This document shows, piece after piece, positions 43,062 to 52,622 of a DNA stretch of 64,000 bases. Each line of letters begins with the position of its first letter. Position 1 is the stretch's first letter. Where the stretch lies: contig NZ_QBKA01000002.1 of the NCBI RefSeq assembly GCF_003340475.1, forward strand, positions 1,931,501-1,995,500, in the 5' to 3' direction. Source of the stretch: Alteripontixanthobacter maritimus. GTDB taxonomy: Bacteria; Pseudomonadota; Alphaproteobacteria; Sphingomonadales; Sphingomonadaceae. The position numbers and the translations under genes were made by a program. The notes beneath the pieces are model-generated. The model was not told the DNA's origin. It was given only the letters and a program-made list of their open reading frames with translations, and did not search any database.

Positions 43062-44000
43062 CTGCTCCACGTCGTCCATCACGTTGATTACATGGCCCCG
43101 CCGCCGGAACGTGGCACGTTCAAATTCGACAAGTACCAGCTGGTCATGCAGGTTTTGCGGGACAGCGGTGGGCCGCTGACCGAGCATGCGCCCGAACCCA
43201 TGCCGCGCGAATGGCTGGAAGCGGTACACGATCCCGAATACGTGGCGCAGGTTTTCGCGGCGCAGGTCCCGCGCGAGAAGGAGCGCCGCATCGGCTTCCC
43301 GGTCACGCCCCACATCGCCAGCCGCGTGCGCCACACCAATGGCGGAACCTGGCTCGCCGCGCAGCTTGCCCTGCACCACGGCTATGCCGCCAACAGCGCG
43401 GCAGGCAGCCATCATGCGCTGCACGATACCGGTGCAGGTTATTGCGTCTTCAACGATCTCGCCGTGACCGCCAACCGCCTGATTGCCGAGGGTGCCGATA
43501 GCGATGCGGCCCGGGACATAAGGCGCGTACTAATCGTCGATCTCGACGTACATCAGGGAGACGGGACCGCCAGCCTCATGGCAGGGCGCGACGATGTCTT
43601 TACCTTCTCCATGCACGCGGAAAAGAACTTCCCGGTGCGCAAGGCCCGCTCGACGCTGGACGTGCCGTTGGCGGATGGGCTGAGCGACGCCGCCTACCTG
43701 GCGAAACTTGCAGAACACCTGCCGCCTCTGTTCGACCGGTTCTCGCCAGATATCGTGCTTTACCAGGCAGGCGTCGATCCGCATCATGACGACCGCTTGG
43801 GACGGTTGTCGCTGACCGATGACGGCCTCGCCGCGCGTGACCGGTTCGTGGTTCGGGAAGCCCGGCGGCGCGGCGTGCCGGTCGCAAGCGCATTGGGCGG
43901 CGGTTACGGGACCGATCAGCGCGAAGTCGCCACCCGCCACGCCGCATCGATGCTGGCCATGGCCGAAGAGAACGTCCGGCACCCGCGACCCGGCAGCTAA
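43062..44000 (+). CDS. Histone deacetylase family protein (acetylpolyamine amidohydrolase/HDAC-like)
   Basis: The protein has the zinc-deacetylase core: [31 protein letters not shown] and [18 protein letters not shown], covering the His dyad and the Asp-His-Asp zinc ligands. Family members deacetylate acetylated lysine, polyamines or related amides. The first normal start is the ATG at 43092, but family-like sequence ([16 protein letters not shown]) continues upstream to an in-frame TAG at 43056, leaving only a CTG at 43062 as start, with GGAAAG 7 bp before it. I give the CTG start; if the ATG is used the protein is 302 residues and lacks its N-terminal strand. Confidence 0.85.
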   Translation: MLHVVHHVDYMAPPPERGTFKFDKYQLVMQVLRDSGGPLTEHAPEPMPREWLEAVHDPEYVAQVFAAQVPREKERRIGFPVTPHIASRVRHTNGGTWLAAQLALHHGYAANSAAGSHHALHDTGAGYCVFNDLAVTANRLIAEGADSDAARDIRRVLIVDLDVHQGDGTASLMAGRDDVFTFSMHAEKNFPVRKARSTLDVPLADGLSDAAYLAKLAEHLPPLFDRFSPDIVLYQAGVDPHHDDRLGRLSLTDDGLAARDRFVVREARRRGVPVASALGGGYGTDQREVATRHAASMLAMAEENVRHPRPGS

Positions 44001-44068
44001 ACCTGCACCTTTCCAGCGCGCCAATATCAATGCTAGCGAGCAGATCATACCGTTATCAGGATGCGCCC

Positions 44069-45526
44069 ATGACCAGACTTGAAACCGACTACCTCGTCAT
44101 TGGTGCTGGCGCATTGGCCATGGGTTTCGTCGAAAGCATCCTCGAACACAGCGACGCACATGTCACCATCATCGACCGGCATGCAAAGCCCGGCGGGCAC
44201 TGGAATGTCAGCTATCCCTTCGTCACTCTGCATCAGCCAAGCGCGACTTACGGTCTTAATTCGGTGGATCTCGGCGATGACCGGATCGATGCGAGCGGCC
44301 CGAATGCGGGCATGTACGAACTCGCCACAGGCACGCAGGTGCGCGATTATTTCGATCGGGCCATGCGTGAGAAGTTTCTGCCGACCGGGCGTGTGTCCTA
44401 TCACCCGATGTCGGATTATTGCGGCAATGGCGCTGCAAAGGATGGCGAGGCCCACGGCTTCGCCTCCATCCTCGACGGCACCGAAACGACGGTGACGGTG
44501 CGCCGCAAAGTGGTCGACGGGCGCGCTTTTACCGCAAGCGTTCCGGCCACTCACACGCGCAAGTTCGAAGTGGCGGACGGTGTCCGCATCACCACGCCAG
44601 GTAAGCTACCGCAGGTCTGGGTCGGGCAAGAGGGCGAGGATTACGCGCCCCCCTCACGCTATGTCATATTGGGCGCAGGCAAGACTGCCATGGATGTCGG
44701 CGTCTGGCTGATGCAGATGGGCGTTTCGCCGGACAAGATCGGCTGGGTCCGCCCGCGCGAGACGTGGATGATCAACCGCCTGTCCACCCAGCCCGGCACC
44801 AAACACGTGGCGCATACGGTCGATTGGCAGCTGGCCCAGATGCGCGCCGCGAAGGATGCAACCTCTGCCGATGAAATCTTTCTGGCGCTGGAAGAACGCG
44901 GCCATATGCTGCGCTTCGACAGGGACATATTGCCGACCAAGTTCGTGTTCCCGACCATTTCGGAAGGCGAGGTCGAACAGCTGCGCCGGATCGAGGATGT
45001 GATCCGTATCGGCCGCCTGTCCCGCATCGAGCCGGGTAAGATGATCGGCCAGGATGGCGAGGCAGAATGCCCGCAGGACACGCTGTTCGTCGATTGCACC
45101 GCTTCTGCCGCCAGTCCGCGCCCGCCCGAACCGATCTGGCAGGAAGGCCGCATCGTGCCGCAATTGCTGCAAGTACCGCTCGTCTCCCTGAGCGCCACGA
45201 TCATCGGCTTTATCGAGGCGCAGTATGGCACCGATGCAGAGAAAAACGCGGTCGCGGTGCCTTGCACCATAACGGCGACGCCGGGCGATTATCCCGCCGC
45301 GATGATGGGCAACGCGATGAACCGGATGTTGTGGTCGCAGCAGAAGCCGATCCAGGATTTCCTCGCCAAGGCACGGCTCGATCCCGGCACGCGGATTATG
45401 GCGGCGATGGCGGGCGCGGACGACGCGACCAAGGCCGCGGCCATGCAAATCCGTGAGGCGACCATGGCGGCGGTGCCGAACCTGCAGAAGCTCAGCCTGG
45501 AACAGCGCGCCCGGAACGAGGCCTGA
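44069..45526 (+). CDS. FAD/NAD(P)-binding oxidoreductase, flavin-monooxygenase-like
   Basis: A 485-residue protein with an N-terminal FAD-binding motif (DYLVIGAGALAMGFVESIL, residues 7-25), the GGHWNVSYPFVTLHQPS segment and a second Rossmann motif YVILGAGKTAMDVGVWLMQMG for NAD(P)H. This resembles class B flavin monooxygenases and related disulfide-type oxidoreductases. The substrate is not known. The ATG at 44069 is the in-frame start that directly precedes the FAD motif. It is convergent with a lipoprotein gene 9 bp away. Confidence 0.82.
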   Translation: MTRLETDYLVIGAGALAMGFVESILEHSDAHVTIIDRHAKPGGHWNVSYPFVTLHQPSATYGLNSVDLGDDRIDASGPNAGMYELATGTQVRDYFDRAMREKFLPTGRVSYHPMSDYCGNGAAKDGEAHGFASILDGTETTVTVRRKVVDGRAFTASVPATHTRKFEVADGVRITTPGKLPQVWVGQEGEDYAPPSRYVILGAGKTAMDVGVWLMQMGVSPDKIGWVRPRETWMINRLSTQPGTKHVAHTVDWQLAQMRAAKDATSADEIFLALEERGHMLRFDRDILPTKFVFPTISEGEVEQLRRIEDVIRIGRLSRIEPGKMIGQDGEAECPQDTLFVDCTASAASPRPPEPIWQEGRIVPQLLQVPLVSLSATIIGFIEAQYGTDAEKNAVAVPCTITATPGDYPAAMMGNAMNRMLWSQQKPIQDFLAKARLDPGTRIMAAMAGADDATKAAAMQIREATMAAVPNLQKLSLEQRARNEA

Positions 45527-45535
45527 CGCGCGCGC

Positions 45536-46165
45536 CTAGAAGTATATGTCGATGTAATCCGTCAGTTCGTCACACCATTCGAATTCACGCAGCCGCCAGT
45601 ATTTCCGGTTCTGCGTCACGCCGAAACGCCACAGCCGATTATCGGCGCAATAGCGTTCCGCATCGGGTGTGCCGACGATCACGATCCGCCCGTCGAACAG
45701 GAAATAGTCGCTGCCGATCTCTGTCACCACGCCGGACAGCGACATGCCGCCCACCCCGTCGAAGCTGGGTTGCGCCGCGTTCAACCGGTACACTCCGTCA
45801 TCGCCCACCGTCACCCGCGCAAAGCCGCGCTGATCCCAGCCGATCCATTGCAAGGTCACTCCGCTATTTTCGCGAAGCCGGCGCGCGGCGGTGCGGTCGC
45901 GGATAGTCGTGGGAGCGATCGCCGGATCCTGCGCGCCGGATGTTGTGGAAGGCGAAGCCGTAGGTAACGGCTGAGGCAAGGGCGTTTGCGGCACCGCCGA
46001 ACCCGGCGGGTTTACCGAAGGTTCGTAATCCTCCAGCCCCTGCGCCGCGCATCCCGCTAACAGGACCGATAGCAGAAAAGCGGAGATTCCGGGCAAAATG
46101 CAACGCAAGGCGGTTGGCCCAATGTATCCGCCACGTCCGGCTGCCGTTCGCTGTGCACTTCTCAT
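45536..46165 (-). CDS. Hypothetical lipoprotein
   Basis: A 209-residue protein with a lipobox LLSVLLAGC (Cys39), a Pro/Ser/Thr-rich linker (about 50-80) and a C-terminal domain with TLQWIGWDQRGFARV and RIVIVGTPDAERYCADNRLWRFG, ending WCDELTDYIDIYF. The two Cys in the domain may form a disulfide. The family is not recognised, though similar hypothetical proteins occur in Sphingomonadales. The ATG at 46165 gives a long n-region before the lipobox; a closer TTG start is possible. It is divergent from the Tat-exported L,D-transpeptidase gene. Confidence 0.7.
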   Translation of the reverse strand: MRSAQRTAAGRGGYIGPTALRCILPGISAFLLSVLLAGCAAQGLEDYEPSVNPPGSAVPQTPLPQPLPTASPSTTSGAQDPAIAPTTIRDRTAARRLRENSGVTLQWIGWDQRGFARVTVGDDGVYRLNAAQPSFDGVGGMSLSGVVTEIGSDYFLFDGRIVIVGTPDAERYCADNRLWRFGVTQNRKYWRLREFEWCDELTDYIDIYF

Positions 46166-46235
46166 CGGGAACGCCCTTCTCTGGCCGCGATTGCCTATTC
46201 ACGGTTCAGTTATCGTCATTATGGTAGCACACGGC

Positions 46236-46973
46236 ATGAACAGACGCGATTTTCTTGGAACAGGGGTGAAGGCGGGGGCAATTCTAGCTACGAGCGCTGC
46301 ATTGCCTGCGACCGTTTTTGCCACGCCCGCTGCGGGCACACCGCGCGATCGGCAGCTTTTTGCCATCGCCCAGCGCGAACTCGCCAAGGCGGGCAAAGCC
46401 ATCTGGCGTAGCGACATCGTGGGGATCGCCGATTTCGGCCTCCGGTCGAGCGAGCCGCGCTTCCACTTCGTCAATCTCGACCGCAGCGAGGTGCAATCCT
46501 TCCGCGTCAGCCATGGTACCGGCTCCGATCCGGAACATGATGGCTGGCTGAACGATTTTTCTAACGTCCACGGCTCCAACGCAACCAGTCGCGGGGCTTA
46601 TGTGACGTGGGAGTGGTATACTGGCCGCTATGGCACGTCGGTGCGGCTTGGCGGGCTGGACGACAGCAATTCCAACGCACTGAAACGCTACATCGTCATG
46701 CACCGCGCGAAATATGCCGAGAACGAGCACCTGGCGAAATGGGGCCGATTGGGTCGGTCCAACGGATGCTTCGCCATGGGTGAGGAACAGTTCCGCATGG
46801 CGCTAACCAATTTGTCGGGCGGACGGCTGCTTTACGCGGACTCTTTGGGGCTGGCCGCAGATGGCACCACCGTGACGAAGCCCGCACCGATCCTTCCTGC
46901 GCAGCCGGAACTGGAATTGCTCCAGCCGGAAACGCCGACCGCAGCGCAGCGCTTGAACCCCGGGTCGTTCTGA
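46236..46973 (+). CDS. Murein L,D-transpeptidase catalytic domain protein, Tat-exported
   Basis: A 245-residue protein with a twin-arginine signal (MNRRDFLGTGVKAGAILATSAALPATVFATPA). The catalytic region of the YkuD_2 type has His156 in YIVMHRAKYA and the nucleophile Cys178 in RLGRSNGCFA. The fold would crosslink or modify peptidoglycan, or attach proteins to it, in the periplasm. The ATG at 46236 is chosen because it puts RR near the N-terminus; 46221 is an alternative. It converges on the larger L,D-transpeptidase gene with a shared terminator between. Confidence 0.86.
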   Translation: MNRRDFLGTGVKAGAILATSAALPATVFATPAAGTPRDRQLFAIAQRELAKAGKAIWRSDIVGIADFGLRSSEPRFHFVNLDRSEVQSFRVSHGTGSDPEHDGWLNDFSNVHGSNATSRGAYVTWEWYTGRYGTSVRLGGLDDSNSNALKRYIVMHRAKYAENEHLAKWGRLGRSNGCFAMGEEQFRMALTNLSGGRLLYADSLGLAADGTTVTKPAPILPAQPELELLQPETPTAAQRLNPGSF

Positions 46974-47000
46974 GGCCGGTTTCACATTCGCGCGATTGAA

Positions 47001-47038
47001 CAAAAAAGGGCGCAGCTTCTTGCCGCGCCCTCTTTGTT
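47001..47038. terminator. Bidirectional intrinsic terminator between the two L,D-transpeptidase genes
   Basis: AGGGCGC (47007-47013) pairs with GCGCCCT (47025-47031), with an extra GC pair inside. The plus strand continues TCTTTGTTT and the minus strand TTTTTTG, so both convergent genes can end here. Confidence 0.83.
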
Positions 47039-47062
47039 TGCCGTTACCCCAATCCCTGTGCG

Positions 47063-48565
47063 TTACGCCCCGTCGAAAACGATGGGGATGACCTGTTCGC
47101 CCGTAACGCGACTGCGGTTGGCCTTGCGCGGGGCTTCGAAACTGTCGAGCACTGCTTTGTCCCGGCCATAAATGTCAGGGAAGCTGCGCAGCTTGCCGTC
47201 GATATCCTGCGCCATGGTGAAATAGGTGATGTAGACCGGCATCTCCTTTTCGATCGGGACGATCTTGTATTTGCCGGCGGCGGATATTTCGACAGCTTGA
47301 GCGGCGGCTTCCTGACGGCCTTCTTCGGTGTTCGAAGCATTGCCGAGGATCGCCAGCGTAATTGCCAGTTCCTGCGCACGTTCGGTCCGGATGCAGCCAT
47401 GGGACAAGGCGCGTTCCGCCTGCTTAAACAGACCGCGGCTGGGCGTGTCATGCAGGAAGATCGCGTGTTTGTTCGGCATGTGCAGCTTCATCAGGCCCAA
47501 CGCATTGCCCGGTCCCGGCTGCTGCACCACCGACGTCCAGCCGTTTGCGCCGCGTGTGGCCTTATAGCCCTTGGTCCGCGCCCATGAGGGGTTGTTGAGC
47601 ACCTTGTTGCCCAGCCCTTCGCCCTTCACGATGGACTGCGGCACAGTCCAAGTCGGGTTGAACACCACGCCTTCCACCAGCTCCGCGATTTGCGGCGTGG
47701 CCGTGCGGCCCGGTTTGCCAACGATCGTGCGGTAGGTGGAGATGATCTGGTCGTTTACCGTCAGCCGCAACTGGTATTCCGGCACATTGGTCATCAGATA
47801 TTGCGAGCCCAGATCGCGCGCCAGCCAGCGCCAGCGATCCATGTTAGCGACAATTAACTTGCGCCTTTTGTCCTTCGCCAGTGGGGTCGCCGCCAGCTCA
47901 TCGCGCAACCGCGCATAGTCGGGGTGGACCGGCGCCAGTTTCATCAATGTGCCACTAATATCGCCGGAAGTCAGCGCGGCGCGCATCACTTCCTGCGTAG
48001 GATAGCGGTCCGCATCGGGATCGACGACGAACCACTGCTTGCGCCCATCCATCGGTGTGCGCCCGTCGCGCACGTCCTCAACCAGCCACGCGAATATCTC
48101 GCTGGCAGTACGGTTGAGCTGCGCGCCCTCACCCGCATCGATCGCGGCGTTGAGATCGGGCAGGCGATAATCACCCGGATCGAGGCCTTCAGCACCAATA
48201 TTGCGGATCACGTCCACAAGCTCGCCCGCCTGCGCCAGGGTCCATGCGAATTGGGTCGTGGCATCGTCCTGTTCGGTGAGCAGGCGCTGAGCATCGGTTT
48301 CGATGCGGGTGTCCACTGTCATAGGCTCGGACTGGTCGGCGGCGGGCTGCGCCGTATCTGTTTGTACCGGTTCAGAAGATATCGGGGCAGGCTGTGGCCG
48401 GGCCGGTCGCGGCTGGGCAGCAGGACGTTCCGCCGGAAGCAGGTTTTGCGGCTGGCCCGCGCTTTGCGTTCCAGCCTGCGAGAAGGCAGCCGACGGAATT
48501 GCCAGTATGGCCGTTCCCGTCATCAGAACCGCAATCGTATCCTTGCCCCACCGTTTAACCATCAT
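47063..48565 (-). CDS. L,D-transpeptidase family protein, YcbB/LdtD-like
   Basis: A 500-residue exported protein: signal peptide ending near AFSQA (about residue 30), a Pro/Gln-rich linker (30-90), a scaffold domain (95-250) and the YkuD catalytic domain (about 262-410) with His372 in IFLHDTPSRGLF and the SHGC motif at 388-391 (nucleophile Cys391). The C-terminal part includes PVYITYFTMAQDIDGKLRSFPDIYGRD, typical of YcbB-type enzymes. It makes 3-3 crosslinks in peptidoglycan. MVKRWGK at 48562 is an equally good start. It is divergent from the DMT gene at 48677. Confidence 0.92.
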   Translation of the reverse strand: MMVKRWGKDTIAVLMTGTAILAIPSAAFSQAGTQSAGQPQNLLPAERPAAQPRPARPQPAPISSEPVQTDTAQPAADQSEPMTVDTRIETDAQRLLTEQDDATTQFAWTLAQAGELVDVIRNIGAEGLDPGDYRLPDLNAAIDAGEGAQLNRTASEIFAWLVEDVRDGRTPMDGRKQWFVVDPDADRYPTQEVMRAALTSGDISGTLMKLAPVHPDYARLRDELAATPLAKDKRRKLIVANMDRWRWLARDLGSQYLMTNVPEYQLRLTVNDQIISTYRTIVGKPGRTATPQIAELVEGVVFNPTWTVPQSIVKGEGLGNKVLNNPSWARTKGYKATRGANGWTSVVQQPGPGNALGLMKLHMPNKHAIFLHDTPSRGLFKQAERALSHGCIRTERAQELAITLAILGNASNTEEGRQEAAAQAVEISAAGKYKIVPIEKEMPVYITYFTMAQDIDGKLRSFPDIYGRDKAVLDSFEAPRKANRSRVTGEQVIPIVFDGA

Positions 48566-48676
48566 GTCCTCATCTTTTCCGCCGCGTCTGGAAATGTTAC
48601 GGCTTTAGGGCGAAATGCCCAACTTAACGGCAATCTTCAAGCTTGGCGGCTGAAGCTGGGCTGAATTCGCATAGCG

Positions 48677-49636
48677 ATGATGACGCCGCGCCGCACGCGG
48701 CCTAGGGCATGGATGATGACGCGCCGCCGCCTCTCGCTTTCCGCCGCTGCCGCTCCGATGCTCGCCGCAATCGCGGGCGTGGCTGTGCTGGCACTGATGG
48801 ATGCGTTCATGAAAGGTGCGGCACTGGCCACCGGGGCTTATAGCGCCGCGGTATTCCGGTCCCTCGTGGGCGCTTCCATAGCGCTGCCGATCTGGCTGGC
48901 ACGCGGGGCGACCTGGCCCGGTCCGGACGTGCTGCGGCTGCACCTGCTGCGCGGCGGAGTGTCCGCCATCATGGCGCTCAGTTTCTTCTATTCGCTTACC
49001 AAGTTGCCGATTGCGGAAGCCATCGCGATTTCCTTCATGGCACCGTTGCTGGCCCTGTATCTGGCGCATCTGTTCCTGGGCGAGGTGATCCGCCGCGCCG
49101 CCATTGCGGGATCGGTGCTGGGCCTGATCGGCACCATCGTCATCGTAGGCGGCAAGATCGGCAGCCAGCAAGTGGACCGCGACCTGTTGCTGGGCCTAGC
49201 CGCCATTTCCTTCTCCACCATGCTCTACGCGGCGAATTTCGTTATCATGCGCAAGCAATCGCAAGTGGCCCTGCCGCTGGAAGTCGCGACGTTTCATTCG
49301 GGCGTCGGTGGGGCAGTGCTGTTGCTGGCGGCCCCCTGGTTTCTTGTCCTGCCTGCACCTGATGTGCTGGTCGACATTGCCTGTGCAGGTGCGCTGACGG
49401 TTGCAGGCGCAATCCTGCTCGCATGGACCTTTGCCCGGGCCGAGGCCCAAACGCTGGTACCGCTCGAATATACCGGCTTTCTGTGGGCGGCCCTGTTCGG
49501 CTGGCTGTTTTTTGCCGAACGAGTGACACCCGCCACCAGCGCGGGAACCGTGCTGATCGTGATCGGCTGCTGGCTTGCCACACGGCCCGTGGCAGACAGC
49601 GCGGCAGGACCCGGCAGCAGCCCGCCAATACCGTAG
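48677..49636 (+). CDS. DMT-superfamily transporter (EamA domain)
   Basis: A 319-residue ten-helix protein with two EamA repeats: LMDAFMKGAALATGAYSAAVFRSLVGASIALP, FFYSLTKLPIAEAIAISFMAPLLALYLAHLFLGE and later FARAEAQTLVPLEYTGFLWAALFGWLFFAE. Substrate unknown. The first dozen residues are Arg-rich (MMTPRRTRPRAW), and an internal ATG at 48713 (MMTRRRLSLS) may be the true start. It is the third DMT gene in the window. Confidence 0.86.
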   Translation: MMTPRRTRPRAWMMTRRRLSLSAAAAPMLAAIAGVAVLALMDAFMKGAALATGAYSAAVFRSLVGASIALPIWLARGATWPGPDVLRLHLLRGGVSAIMALSFFYSLTKLPIAEAIAISFMAPLLALYLAHLFLGEVIRRAAIAGSVLGLIGTIVIVGGKIGSQQVDRDLLLGLAAISFSTMLYAANFVIMRKQSQVALPLEVATFHSGVGGAVLLLAAPWFLVLPAPDVLVDIACAGALTVAGAILLAWTFARAEAQTLVPLEYTGFLWAALFGWLFFAERVTPATSAGTVLIVIGCWLATRPVADSAAGPGSSPPIP

Positions 49637-49787
49637 CGTTAGTCCACGGCACTTTGCCGTAACGATCTTCCCCGCACTTGACCCAACCGGCGCAAAAGCG
49701 CAGATGCGCGGCACATATCGGGCCGATGACCGTTAATCTGGAACAGCCCCTCAGACACACCAGCAAACAGCAAGGATGCAGCCCCCT

Positions 49788-52460
49788 ATGACGCAAGTCG
49801 GCAAGGACACGTTAGGCACCCGTTCCACTCTCAGCGTGGGAGGCAAGGAATACGCCTATTACTCCTTCGCCAAGGCTGCCGAGACCATCGGTGATATCTC
49901 GCGGCTGCCGTTCTCCATGAAATCGCTTTTGGAAAACATGCTGCGGTTCGAAGACGGCGGCCACACCGTATCTGTAGACGATGTGAAGGCGATTGCCGCC
50001 TGGCAGAACAATCCGGTCACGGGCAGCGAAATCCAGTACCGTCCGGCCCGCGTTCTCCTGCAGGATTTCACCGGCGTTCCCTGCGTGGTCGATCTGGCCG
50101 CGATGCGCGATGCAATCTCCGCGCTTGGCGGTGATACTGCGAAGATCAACCCGCAGGTCCCCGTCAATCTTGTTATCGACCACTCTGTCATGGTGGACGA
50201 ATTTGGCCATCCCAAGGCCATGGAAGCGAATATGGAGCTGGAATATGCCCGTAATGCGGAACGGTATGACTTCCTGAAATGGGGTTCTAAAAGCTTCAAG
50301 AACTTCTCCGCCGTGCCCCCGGGCGTCGGCATTTGCCATCAGGTGAACCTGGAACATATCGGCCGCTGCGTCTGGTCTTCCGAAGGTCCCGATGGTGAAC
50401 TGGTTGCTTATCCCGACACTTGCGTGGGGACTGACAGCCACACCACCATGATCAATGGGCTTGGCGTATTGGGTTGGGGCGTCGGCGGGATCGAAGCCGA
50501 AGCCGCCATGCTCGGCCAGCCGATTTCGATGCTGATCCCGCAAGTGGTCGGCTTCAAGCTGGACGGAAAGCTCACCGAGGGCGTTACTGCCACCGATCTC
50601 GTGCTGACCTGCGTGCAAATGCTGCGCGAACATGGCGTCGTGGGTAGCTTCGTCGAATTCTACGGACCCGGCGTATCGACACTATCGCTGGCCGACCGCG
50701 CGACCATCGCAAACATGGCACCCGAATATGGCGCAACCTGCGGCTTCTTCGGGATCGACGACAAGACACTGGAATATTTGCGCCTGACCGGGCGCGAGGA
50801 TCACCAGATCGAACTGGTCGAAGCCTATGCCCGCGAACAGGGTCTTTGGTTCGAACCCGATCACGAACCGGTATTCTCGAGCACACTCGGCCTCGACATG
50901 AGCAGCGTTGTCCCCAGCCTCGCCGGGCCGAAACGCCCGCAGGACAAGGTTGCGCTGCCGATGGTGGACGAGCTGTTCAACAGCGATCTCAAGACCACTT
51001 ACGGCAAGGATGCCGCCGTGCGTGTGGACGTGGAGGACACCCACCACGATATTGGTGATGGCGACGTGGTCATCGCGGCCATCACAAGCTGCACCAATAC
51101 GTCCAACCCAGACGTGCTGATCGCCGCCGGTCTGGTTGCGAAAAAAGCGCGTGAGAAGGGTTTGAAACCCAAGCCGTGGGTAAAGACCTCGCTTGCGCCC
51201 GGATCGCAGGTAGTCACCGACTACCTCATAAAATCCGGCCTGCAGGACGATCTCAATGCGATGGGCTTCGATCTGGTCGGCTATGGTTGCACTACCTGCA
51301 TCGGCAATTCCGGGCCGCTCGCCCCGCCGATCAGCGCCGCAATCAACAACAACGATATCGTTGCGGCCAGCGTCCTTTCGGGCAACCGCAACTTCGAAGG
51401 CCGCGTATCGCCCGATGTGCGCGCCAACTTCCTCGCCAGCCCGCCGCTCGTGGTGGCTTACGCGCTGAAAGGCACGGTGACGGAAGACATCACCACCACG
51501 CCGCTTGGCATCGACCAGCAGGGCAATGATGTGATGCTGGCTGACGTGTGGCCGACCAATGCGGAAGTGCACGAATTGCGCGCGGCCAATATCGATCGTT
51601 CGATGTTCGTGGACCGCTATGCCAATGTCTACGAAGGTGACGAGCACTGGAAAGCCGTGAAAGTCGAGGCGTCGGACACCTATAACTGGCGTCCGGGCAG
51701 CACATATATCGCCAGCCCGCCTTTCTTCGACGGCATGACCATGACCCCGCCGCCATTGACCGACATCACGGACGCGAAACCATTAGCAATTCTGGGCGAC
51801 TCGGTCACGACCGACCATATTTCGCCTGCCGGTTCCATCAAGGAAGACAGCCCGGCCGGGGAGTATCTGAAGAGCCACCAGATCGCGCGTGCGGACTTCA
51901 ACTCTTACGGCTCGCGCCGCGGCAATCACGACGTTATGATGCGCGGCACCTTCGCCAATATCCGCATCAAGAACGAAATGGTCCCCGGTGTCGAAGGCGG
52001 CGAGACGACGTATAATGGCCAGCAAATGCCGATCTACGACGCCGCGATGCGCCATAAGGACGACGGCACACCGCTCGTGGTGATCGGCGGAAAGGAATAC
52101 GGCACCGGATCGAGCCGCGACTGGGCGGCGAAGGGTACTATCCTGCTCGGCGTGCGCGCAGTAGTCGTGGAAAGCTTCGAACGCATTCACCGGTCCAACC
52201 TGGTTGGCATGGGCGTGCTGCCCTTGCAGTTTACAGGCGGCGATACGCGCGAAACCCTGGGCCTGTCGGGTGACGATACGTTCAGCATCAATGGTCTGAC
52301 CGACCTGACACCGGGGCAGGACGTCCAGGTCGATGTGACGAAGGCCGACGGATCGACCAGCAGCTTCACCGCAAAATGCCGGATCGATACCGAGAACGAG
52401 CTGGATTACTACCGCCATGGCGGCATCCTCCAATACGTGATCCGCAATCTGGCGGCGTAA
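49788..52460 (+). CDS. acnA: Aconitate hydratase A
   Basis: A TCA-cycle enzyme of 890 residues, the same size as E. coli AcnA (891). It isomerises citrate to isocitrate with a [4Fe-4S] cluster. Segments seen: SLLENMLRFEDGG, VLLQDFTGVPCVVDLAAMRDA, VGTDSHTTMINGLGVLGWGVGGIEAEA, the cluster ligands in AAITSCTNTSNPDVL and YGCTTCIGNSGPL, and GSSRDWAAKG near the C-terminus. Two ATGs are possible; 49788 is preferred because AAGGA ends 11 bp before it while the one at 49776 overlaps that site. A terminator follows 30 bp after the stop. Confidence 0.97.
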   Translation: MTQVGKDTLGTRSTLSVGGKEYAYYSFAKAAETIGDISRLPFSMKSLLENMLRFEDGGHTVSVDDVKAIAAWQNNPVTGSEIQYRPARVLLQDFTGVPCVVDLAAMRDAISALGGDTAKINPQVPVNLVIDHSVMVDEFGHPKAMEANMELEYARNAERYDFLKWGSKSFKNFSAVPPGVGICHQVNLEHIGRCVWSSEGPDGELVAYPDTCVGTDSHTTMINGLGVLGWGVGGIEAEAAMLGQPISMLIPQVVGFKLDGKLTEGVTATDLVLTCVQMLREHGVVGSFVEFYGPGVSTLSLADRATIANMAPEYGATCGFFGIDDKTLEYLRLTGREDHQIELVEAYAREQGLWFEPDHEPVFSSTLGLDMSSVVPSLAGPKRPQDKVALPMVDELFNSDLKTTYGKDAAVRVDVEDTHHDIGDGDVVIAAITSCTNTSNPDVLIAAGLVAKKAREKGLKPKPWVKTSLAPGSQVVTDYLIKSGLQDDLNAMGFDLVGYGCTTCIGNSGPLAPPISAAINNNDIVAASVLSGNRNFEGRVSPDVRANFLASPPLVVAYALKGTVTEDITTTPLGIDQQGNDVMLADVWPTNAEVHELRAANIDRSMFVDRYANVYEGDEHWKAVKVEASDTYNWRPGSTYIASPPFFDGMTMTPPPLTDITDAKPLAILGDSVTTDHISPAGSIKEDSPAGEYLKSHQIARADFNSYGSRRGNHDVMMRGTFANIRIKNEMVPGVEGGETTYNGQQMPIYDAAMRHKDDGTPLVVIGGKEYGTGSSRDWAAKGTILLGVRAVVVESFERIHRSNLVGMGVLPLQFTGGDTRETLGLSGDDTFSINGLTDLTPGQDVQVDVTKADGSTSSFTAKCRIDTENELDYYRHGGILQYVIRNLAA

Positions 52461-52488
52461 CACCGGCCACTATCGAAATGGTTTGAAA

Positions 52489-52527
52489 GGGGCCGGGACT
52501 GCAAATGTGGTTCCGGCCCTTCTTCTG
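52489..52527 (+). terminator. Intrinsic terminator of acnA
   Basis: GGGGCCGGGAC and GTTCCGGCCC form a stem around a 10-nt loop, followed by TTCTTCTG on the plus strand, about 30 bp after the acnA stop. Confidence 0.72.
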
Positions 52528-52561
52528 TAAGAGCGCCATCCCCGCGATTTCCGACGCGCGT

Positions 52562-52593
52562 AAAACAAAGGGCGGCCCCGTTGCCGGGGCCGC
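52562..52593 (-). terminator. Intrinsic terminator of the Ser/Gly-rich protein gene
   Basis: On the minus strand GCGGCCCCG and CGGGGCCGC pair around a GCAA tetraloop, followed by CCTTTGTTTT. It lies 30 bp after the stop of the minus-strand gene and supports that strand as the coding one. Confidence 0.78.
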
Positions 52594-52622
52594 TCTTAAT
52601 TGCGTGATATGTGATCAGCCGA

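Noticed and set aside
21306-49636. Three DMT/EamA transporters as a recent gene family expansion
   Set aside because: The three proteins share only family-level features and differ throughout, so they are unrelated members rather than recent copies.
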